Shown here: in pieces, positions 1-5,206 of the stretch | Position numbering within the stretch: the stretch's first letter is position 1 | Layout of the letters: each line of letters begins with the position of its first letter | NCBI GenBank assembly: GCA_021805625.1 | Contig: JAJZEU010000142.1 | Location: 1-7,622, forward strand | Direction of reading: 5' to 3' | Origin: Microcaldota archaeon | Lineage (GTDB): Archaea; Micrarchaeota; Micrarchaeia; Micrarchaeales; CABMGC01 | Length of the DNA stretch: 7,622 bases | Translations under genes and position numbers: made by a program | Notes under the pieces: model-generated | The model's input: only the letters and a program-made list of their open reading frames with translations | What the model was told of the DNA's origin: nothing | The model's database searches: none

Positions 1-1304
1 TATGAGGAGAAGCAGCTAAATGAACCAAAACGGCTGAATTCTTGGGCCCGTGAAAAGGGAATCCGCAATTCCGATCGTGTCAATCCGTACCTAGAACCAG
101 TACAGGTGCTGCTGGCTGAGAAGGCCAAGGTGTGGCGGAAGAACCCAGGTTAGGGAAATCGGCAAGTTAGTGGCGTAAGTTATCGATAAGCCATGTCTGC
201 GCTTAGTAAGCGCAGATTGCAACAACGCGGGGACAGCGACTGTTTATCAAAAACACAACTCACCGCAAAGCCGAAAGGCTTAGTACAGTGGGTGACGCCT
301 GCTCACTACTAGTGTGCGAAACTCTTTTTCAAGGGAGCTAAGCCCTAGCAAAGAGCGGGAGTAACTCTGACTCTCTTTAGGTAGCGTAATACCTCGTCAC
401 TTAATAGGTGACTTGCATGAAGGGCGTAACGACTGTCCCACTGTCCCAATCTGGGATCCGGCGAACTCACTGCGTGGTGTACATGCCACGTTCTTCCAGT
501 GGGAAATGAAGTCTCCATGAAGCTTGACTACAGTCTGTTGTTGTTGTGTGACGAATGCTGCAAAGCGTAAGTGGGAGCGTCGATGCGCCGGTCTCGGCTG
601 GCGCGGAGCGACAATGTAACACCACTCTACATTTGTTACGCAACTTACCGGCAAAACGGGACAGCTGCAGATGGGTAGTTAGACTGGGCGGTTGCTTTCG
701 ATAAGGAAACGAAAGTGACCAATGCTCTGCTTAGCTGGGTTGGAAACCCAGCGTTAAGCGCAAAGGCAAATGCAGGGCTGACTGTATCTCGAAGAGCGGG
801 AGATGCAGACTGGAAACAGGGGCTTAACGAACGTTGGAAGCTCTTTTAATGGGGCTCCAAGCTGTCAAACAAGTTACTCTGGAGGTAACCGGTTCGTGGC
901 TGGTGAGAGTACACATCGACCCAGCCGTTTGATACACCGATATGGGCTTAGGTCATCCTGGTGGTGCACAAGCCGCCAAGGGCTGGACTGCTCGTCCATT
1001 AAAGACTTACATGAGCTGAGTTCAGTACGTCGCGAGACAGTACGGTAATATCTACTGGAAGTGTTAGTGTCAGAGGATAAGGTGTTCTTAATACGAGAGG
1101 AACGGAACACCGGCGCCAACAGTTTATCGGTTGTCTATTGGCATTGCCGAGTAGCCGCGCGCTAGGCGGATAAGCCCTGAAAGCATCTAAGGACGAAGCC
1201 GCATCCGAAACGAGACACTTAGGGTGGCCATATTACATGGCTTTGATAGGATGGGCGTGTAAGCAGAAAGCTTCGGCGATCTGCGAGCGCACCATTACTA
1301 AATC
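1..1304 (+). rRNA. 23S ribosomal RNA, 3' part (domains IV-VI), partial at window edge
   Basis: This is the large-subunit rRNA that forms the peptidyl-transferase centre and factor-binding site; the 5' part lies outside the window. Hand alignment to E. coli 23S recognises, in order, the GACTGTTTATCAAAAACACA block near 237, helix 69-71 (361-392), the 2058-2065 strand (508-515), the P-loop helix (682-692), the 2444-2455 strand (881-892), the 2501-2506 strand (938-943), the A-loop hairpin (982-994) and the sarcin-ricin loop (1090-1101). CTGAAAGCATCTAAG near 1177 is another landmark. The 3' end near 1304 is set by the archaeal-type ending ACCATTACTAAATCC and is uncertain by about 10 bases. G at the 2058 equivalent is archaeal/eukaryotic. 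Local helices such as 711-721, 735-753 and 784-810 pair almost completely, yet several near-invariant loop bases are changed, so this is either a fast-evolving functional rRNA or a second copy losing function. Confidence 0.95.
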
Positions 1305-1329
1305 CTAACTTTGCAAGCTTACTCCTCGA

Positions 1330-1341
1330 TTTTTCTTTTTT
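1330..1341 (+). terminator. T-rich run after 23S rRNA, candidate archaeal terminator
   Basis: Twelve bases, eleven of them T, lie about 25 bp after the predicted 23S 3' end. Archaeal RNA polymerase commonly stops at oligo-T on the coding strand without needing a hairpin. A 6-bp stem with a 7-base loop (TGCTGC/GCAGCA, 1344-1362) follows directly and could be a processing or boundary element. No 5S rRNA or tRNA is seen between here and 1445. Confidence 0.5.
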
Positions 1342-1402
1342 GCTGCTGCTTAGCATGCAGCATGCCCAAAAAAGCGCCTTGAACAAAATTCTTATAAAGG
1401 TA

Positions 1403-1410
1403 TTTATATA
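1403..1410 (+). promoter_or_regulatory. TATA box for the 90-codon gene
   Basis: TTTATATA matches the archaeal TATA consensus. Its centre is about 38 bp before the ATG at 1445, so transcription should begin near 1432 and leave a short leader. GTGAT at 1437-1441, complementary to the archaeal 16S tail, lies just before the start, though the spacing is very tight. Confidence 0.55.
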
Positions 1411-1444
1411 CAGGATTCCACAAAGGACAAGGTAAAGTGATAGA

Positions 1445-1717
1445 ATGGAAATTACTGAGAGAAAAGATCCGAATGTGTCCCACATCATAGAGGTTTTTAG
1501 AAGAATTGGGATAAAAGAGGGTCCCCAAATTAAAATTAAAGACGAAAAGTATTTGATAGGTCAGGCGGATACCCTACTCGACACCGGGGATACTTGCGCT
1601 GAACTCAAAAAAAGCATTGACCGAATCTTTGCAAGCACCCCAGAGCTTAGTAAAGTACGCAGAGGAGCAGAAGCAAATCTTGCTGTAGAGTGGTATCTGG
1701 GGGAGTATTTGGATTGA
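1445..1717 (+). CDS. Hypothetical protein, 90 aa; 3' end duplicated downstream
   Basis: I do not recognise the family. The protein is soluble and charged, with no signal peptide or membrane segment, and the C-terminal third looks helical and acidic (ends YLGEYLD). The start at 1445 has a TATA box at 1403-1410 and a GTGAT match just upstream. The last 27 codons, the stop and a few following bases recur at 4375-4460 with only three differences; two are synonymous and one changes Trp to Arg. That pattern indicates a coding sequence under constraint, or a recent duplication. Only 111 bp separate this gene from the large downstream ORF, and I see no clear TATA box between them, so the two may be co-transcribed. 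Confidence 0.6.
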   Translation: MEITERKDPNVSHIIEVFRRIGIKEGPQIKIKDEKYLIGQADTLLDTGDTCAELKKSIDRIFASTPELSKVRRGAEANLAVEWYLGEYLD

Positions 1718-1721
1718 GCGG
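1636..1721 (+). repeat. 86-bp direct repeat, left copy (inside intact gene)
   Basis: These 86 bases match 4375-4460 at 83 positions (differences at 1639, 1691 and 1711). The repeat covers the 3' coding end, TGA stop and four bases beyond of the 90-codon gene. The copies are 2,739 bp apart in the same orientation and bracket the large ORF and the dynamin-like remnant. Confidence 0.9.
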
Positions 1722-1813
1722 CAAGCATCAGAAAACCGCAAAACGCGCGAAAATCTTGTCCTCGAAGCCGTAAGATTCTTGAGCTGTTACGAATAAAGAG
1801 ACGACGATGAGAT

Positions 1814-1819
1814 GGAGGT
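1814..1819 (+). promoter_or_regulatory. Shine-Dalgarno sequence for the 770-codon gene
   Basis: GGAGGT is a perfect match to the archaeal anti-Shine-Dalgarno, nine bases before the ATG at 1829. Two other ATGs at 1821 and 1824 open a tiny frame ending at the TGA that overlaps the 1829 start (ATGA). The long frame begins only at 1829, and the spacing favours that codon. Confidence 0.6.
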
Positions 1820-1828
1820 AATGATGGC

Positions 1829-4141
1829 ATGATAAGAAGCGTAGCAGTCAAGGAAAAGCCGAAAGAGATATTGCGCAAAATTGAGAATGCCTGTCTAGCT
1901 GGCGGATTCGTCGTAGAGGAAGTGGCAAGAAAAGTGGGAGGGTTGTTGGAAAGGTTGGACATAAGTGCCCTTCAAGGTGGAGAAACCGACAGACTCAGGC
2001 ACGCATTATTCAGTGCCAAAGACGAGAATGGCTGGACTGTTGCGCATTGGTTGGCGGAGCGTTGCAGCGAATCCGTACAATTGAAGGTTATTGAGTTGGG
2101 CAAGGAGAAGATATTCGATGTCAACAATGTGTATGGCTGGACTGTTGCGATTTGGTTGGCGGAGTATGGCAGCGAATCCGTACGATTGAAGGTTTTCGAG
2201 TTGGGCAAGGAGAAGATATTCGATGTCAGGGACGATGTTGCTGGGACCGTCGCCTTAACTCTTGTTGATAATGGTTTTATCGTGCCTGTGCTTCGCTTAG
2301 CCGGCAAAATTAGGGGTGAGGAGGCGGAGCTTACAGGCAGGGTTCTCGCCGCGATACATCCTCTGAAATGGGACGACTATAGAAGAATATACCTGCACAG
2401 AAGAGTGCACGATAACCTGCCATTCATTTTCGATTATATAGCAGAAGTCATGTACCTAAGCAGTATCGTCCCTGACTGCGCAGCCAGGCTGGCCAAGGCT
2501 CTGGAATCCAGAGGCGGGAACGTCGAGAGGGTTGTGGCTGCGAGAGGCATAGTGCACGCGTTAAGGAACTGGTGTGAGGAAGAGCTCAGATCCGCGTTTA
2601 AACATGAAGGCAAAGATCTTCTCAAGACGCTTGGCCTGGTGCCAGTTGTGTCGGCCCTATCAAAGGCAGGCATGCTGAGTAATCCGGCTGCAATACTCGG
2701 CGCTGAAGACGTCGAGTCCGAGCTGGGCAAAGAACTTACCAAAAAAATAAGTGATGTCTTCGGCTTCGGTCCGGAGAGCAAAGAGACCATAGAGGCGCTC
2801 AAAAACACCGATTTTGTAGTGGACCTGCTCACATTCGATGCGCTCTACGGCAGAGATGCGCCGCAGGCCCGTATTGTGCTCAGGAACGTAATGCAGAACT
2901 ATTTCGCATCTGGCGTGGAGGGATTCAAGCAGTTCAAGTTCTACGGGCATCAGCTCGCGGACGAGCAGCTCGGCTCGGCTGCCGGCATGAAGGTGAAGGA
3001 AAAGCTTCTCAAACTGGATGAACTGCACGTGATCCGGCAGATGGACGGCACGGAAAGGGGCCTTGAGGTGTTCAAGACGCAGATAGACGACTACAACGCC
3101 CACAAAGGCGCGCTGCACCAGAAGGCGGATGAGTTATCTAAGAGTGCCAAAACGGAACTTGAGAGGATTGGCGATGATGCCGGCCTGCCGGCCGGGCTCA
3201 GGAATGCGATAAGCAATAGGGACATGTCTGCGCTGAGGAATGACTTCGGCGGCGGGGAGAGGGCAAAGGCGAAGGCGATAGCGCTCATAAACATTGAGGG
3301 CGCAACGGAAGCCATAACCCTTACGGAGCGGCTGATAGAAGACATCGGGAAGCTTGGGGGCAGCAGCGGCGCCGATTTCGAGCGCGGGCTGCAGATTGCT
3401 GTAAATGGGCTCCGGCCGAATGGGAGCATCGGGAACGGAGACGAACCGCCGTATGATATGCTTATAAAGAAACTGAGTGTCCTGAGTGCCAGGGACAATC
3501 TCAAGGGCGAGGCCGAGCTTGCGCTTAGGAACATGATCTCCATAATAAAGGAGGTCGGGAAGAGCTGGGACAGGGGCAGCGAAGCCATATCCGCAGGGTT
3601 CACCTTCGACCCGTCCGAGATACTGACCTTCGGCAGATACGGGAGCAGCGGAGGCGGCAACTGCCAGAACAGCAAGCAAAACAATGCGGAGTTCAACCAG
3701 TCGCTGATGAGCATGCTGGCCGATGCGAACCAATTCATGGTCAAGTTCAAATCGGTTCCGGCCGAGTCGAACCAGTTCATGACCAGGTTCCAATTGGAGG
3801 AGGGCGAGACCCTGGGCTTCATGCAGGTCCATATGTTGCAGAGCACAAAGGGCATGATACTCCTGTTCGAGAATCCTTACACAAACCAGCCGAACAAGGC
3901 TCCGGTGATGAGGAACGCGGCGATGCAGCTTGCCGGCATGGCAGAGAAGCTTACAGGTATGCCGGCCTATTTCAGAGATGGGGATGAGAATGGCGACACA
4001 ATCAATGTCAAGATACCAGGGAGCTACGTCAATAGGTACATAGATTTCATTCAAGAGCGGATAGGAGCCGGTAGTGTGGAGGCGGTCACGAACGCCGTCA
4101 GCCTGCACGCCTACGACCCATTGCTAAGAATATTAAGATAA
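1829..4141 (+). CDS. Large ankyrin-repeat-like protein, 770 aa, function unknown
   Basis: A soluble-looking, mostly helical protein without signal peptide or membrane segment. Residues about 64-135 hold two near-identical 35-residue repeats (NGWTVAHWLAE..., YGWTVAIWLAE...) and a decayed third (AGTVALTLVDNG). Their pattern resembles the ankyrin consensus (D..G.T.LH.A...G...V..L), which usually mediates protein binding. The middle (about 380-470) is rich in Lys, Glu and Leu and may form coiled coils. Residues about 593-735 form a distinct domain beginning DPSEILTFGRYG, then a Gly-rich turn with Cys612-Gln613, and a later LLFENPYTNQ segment. It recalls an uncharacterised domain with a DP..L..GR...CQ pattern that I cannot name. 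Translation is supported by GGAGGT at 1814-1819; the promoter is unclear and may be that of the 90-codon gene. The gene lies between the 86-bp repeats, suggesting acquired DNA. Ankyrin assignment is moderately secure; the role is unknown. Confidence 0.85.
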   Translation: MIRSVAVKEKPKEILRKIENACLAGGFVVEEVARKVGGLLERLDISALQGGETDRLRHALFSAKDENGWTVAHWLAERCSESVQLKVIELGKEKIFDVNNVYGWTVAIWLAEYGSESVRLKVFELGKEKIFDVRDDVAGTVALTLVDNGFIVPVLRLAGKIRGEEAELTGRVLAAIHPLKWDDYRRIYLHRRVHDNLPFIFDYIAEVMYLSSIVPDCAARLAKALESRGGNVERVVAARGIVHALRNWCEEELRSAFKHEGKDLLKTLGLVPVVSALSKAGMLSNPAAILGAEDVESELGKELTKKISDVFGFGPESKETIEALKNTDFVVDLLTFDALYGRDAPQARIVLRNVMQNYFASGVEGFKQFKFYGHQLADEQLGSAAGMKVKEKLLKLDELHVIRQMDGTERGLEVFKTQIDDYNAHKGALHQKADELSKSAKTELERIGDDAGLPAGLRNAISNRDMSALRNDFGGGERAKAKAIALINIEGATEAITLTERLIEDIGKLGGSSGADFERGLQIAVNGLRPNGSIGNGDEPPYDMLIKKLSVLSARDNLKGEAELALRNMISIIKEVGKSWDRGSEAISAGFTFDPSEILTFGRYGSSGGGNCQNSKQNNAEFNQSLMSMLADANQFMVKFKSVPAESNQFMTRFQLEEGETLGFMQVHMLQSTKGMILLFENPYTNQPNKAPVMRNAAMQLAGMAEKLTGMPAYFRDGDENGDTINVKIPGSYVNRYIDFIQERIGAGSVEAVTNAVSLHAYDPLLRILR
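2028..2123 (+). repeat. Ankyrin-like coding repeat, copy 1
   Basis: This 96-bp segment matches 2133-2228 at 88 positions with a period of 105 bp (35 codons). Identity at DNA level across both conserved and variable positions points to a recent in-frame duplication rather than old ankyrin divergence. Confidence 0.85.
2133..2228 (+). repeat. Ankyrin-like coding repeat, copy 2
   Basis: Second copy of the 35-codon unit. Several of the differences cluster in two short codon groups (CAT to ATT and CGTTGC to TATGGC), changing His-Trp to Ile-Trp and Arg-Cys to Tyr-Gly. In ankyrin repeats such positions often face the partner. Confidence 0.85.
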
Positions 4142-4355
4142 CCTGATAGCGTGTATCTCAGCGGCCCGGTGATATTCTTACCAAGAGAATGGAATCTATT
4201 GCCCGTGTTTTACCGTCAGATTGGTTGCCCAGGACGGCAATAATCGGCTTTTCGGGAATGAATGGACTTGCGCCGACGCGGTTACCTCCCAATGCCCAGA
4301 TTTCGACGACAGAAATGTCAGCTACGTTACCGATGCCTCTTTGCTTTACAATCGA
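4134..4355 (-). pseudogene. Remnant resembling dynamin-family GTPase G1 (P-loop) region
   Basis: The minus strand is open from 4355 to a TGA at 4158-4160 and has no ATG. The translation contains PIIAVLGNQSDGKTRAIDSI, which includes a Walker A motif (GNQSDGKT) and follows the dynamin/Mx pattern P.IAV.G.QSSGKS.VLE.I without gaps. Downstream residues (VRISPG) fit the switch-I approach (VRFPVG in fungal-type dynamins). After the TGA the same frame reads DTRYQVIL, resembling the conserved CTRFAT..IL with two residues missing. Upstream residues (IWALGG) fit the usual R.LG segment. Full dynamins exceed 600 residues, so this is a fragment. The end overlaps the last codons of the 770-codon gene. Similarity was judged by eye from remembered family patterns; chance cannot be excluded. 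Confidence 0.4.
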
Positions 4356-4374
4356 CTAAACAGATAATTGAAAA

Positions 4375-4456
4375 CACTCCAGAGCTTAGTAAAGTACGCA
4401 GAGGAGCAGAAGCAAATCTTGCTGTAGAGCGGTATCTGGGGGAGTATTTAGATTGA
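4375..4456 (+). pseudogene. Truncated 3' copy of the 90-codon gene
   Basis: The copy preserves the reading frame of the last 27 codons (TPELSKVRRG... to YLGEYLD) and the TGA stop. An ATG at 4262 opens a frame of 64 codons into it, but the first 38 residues (Arg-rich, MDLRRRGYLPMP...) do not match the intact protein and overlap the dynamin-like remnant on the other strand. There is no TATA box or Shine-Dalgarno match near 4262. I treat it as a gene fragment. A short expressed protein sharing a C-terminal module with the 90-aa protein is the less likely alternative. Confidence 0.6.
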
Positions 4457-4460
4457 GCGG
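4375..4460 (+). repeat. 86-bp direct repeat, right copy
   Basis: Matches 1636-1721 at 83 of 86 positions. Outside these limits the flanks do not match, so the ends are sharp. This copy is cut off from the 5' two thirds of the gene it derives from. Confidence 0.9.
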
Positions 4461-4500
4461 GAGCCCAGGCTGTGAGGAAGAGTGTAGTCCACTCGGGCTG

Positions 4501-5193
4501 TCACAGTTTCAGGGAAGAAATATTCGCGACTTTCATGAAGGGCTCCATGCTTAGCCTGTTGGCATCGGTTGATACTTGGCGGTATTCGCTTGCTCCTTCC
4601 GCAACAAAGATTATGTCTTTTATGCCGAGGCTCTTCACGGCTATCTCTATATCGCTTACTACCTCATCTATCTTCATTGCCTCTACGATATATGCGTTGC
4701 TGAGGTTTCCTTTTATTACCTCTGCATACTTCTTGTGCGTTGGCTTCATGACGAAGAGCTTGTGCCCTTGCCCGTGCTCATCATTATGAAGGTCTGTCTT
4801 CGGGATGTCAAGAAGTTCCGACTTGTACTGGACGCCCCTCTCCTCTGCAATCTTCCTAACGGCTTCTTCCTGCATTTTCTCGTTTATCTTTTCAAGTTCT
4901 TCCCTGCTTGTAAAATCATTGTTTGAAAATTGTTTGACAAGATTTGCAGAAACAGCATCACTTACCTTTTCCCCATCGTGCAATGAAGAAAATGCGACTT
5001 TCATCGCACCGCAGTCTGTGTGGGTTAGGACCTCGATGCTCTTTATGTTCTTCTCGTTGAGAATGCTGTTTATCGATTCGAGCAGACCTCTGACGTTGGC
5101 TCCTGCATTCCTAAGCACAAGCATGCTTCCGTCGTTGTGCTCGTCTACGTATCCATTCAATCTTCTATCCATGCATGTTATTACAAGCTTCAC
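4501..5193 (-). CDS. Beta-class carbonic anhydrase-like protein, 230 aa
   Basis: Beta-carbonic anhydrases hydrate CO2 to bicarbonate at a zinc site in the cytoplasm. The N-terminal half has the full signature: TCMDRR gives the zinc ligand Cys7 and the Asp9/Arg11 dyad, VLRNAGANV (26-34) matches the family V.RNAG motif, and HTDCGA gives ligands His58 and Cys61. It starts directly at the first strand, without the N-terminal helical arm of many relatives. Residues 65-140 are charged and helical. Residues 145-210 (KLFVM... to ...KSLGIKDIIFVAEG) echo the first half but lack all metal ligands, suggesting a degenerate internal duplicate. The GTG start at 5193 is supported by GTGAT a few bases upstream. 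It lies 13 bp after asnS on the same strand, so the two are very likely one transcript. Activity is likely but not certain. Confidence 0.85.
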   Translation of the reverse strand: MKLVITCMDRRLNGYVDEHNDGSMLVLRNAGANVRGLLESINSILNEKNIKSIEVLTHTDCGAMKVAFSSLHDGEKVSDAVSANLVKQFSNNDFTSREELEKINEKMQEEAVRKIAEERGVQYKSELLDIPKTDLHNDEHGQGHKLFVMKPTHKKYAEVIKGNLSNAYIVEAMKIDEVVSDIEIAVKSLGIKDIIFVAEGASEYRQVSTDANRLSMEPFMKVANISSLKL

Positions 5194-5206
5194 AAAATCA
5201 CGGGCA

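Noticed and set aside
397..1119. Several ORFs of 81-85 codons on both strands at 397-1119
   Set aside because: They lie wholly inside 23S rRNA and have no start signals.
1305..1444. 5S rRNA or tRNA after the 23S gene
   Set aside because: No cloverleaf, TTCGA arm or 5S motif is visible on either strand.
1219..1528. Minus-strand ORFs of 69 and 89 codons, one with a hydrophobic N-terminus
   Set aside because: They run over the rRNA end, the T-run and the opposite-strand gene and have no promoter or Shine-Dalgarno.
1752..1777. Inverted repeat AATCTT/AAGATT as a terminator or operator
   Set aside because: Only six base pairs with a 14-base loop and no T-run; could be chance.
1972..4108. Long minus-strand ORFs (up to 324 codons) opposite the 770-codon gene
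   Set aside because: Low-complexity shadow frames produced by the codon bias of the plus-strand gene; none shows a recognisable domain.
1636..4460. CRISPR array or insertion-sequence ends
   Set aside because: Only two direct copies 2.7 kb apart, no regular spacers, no terminal inverted repeats and no transposase.
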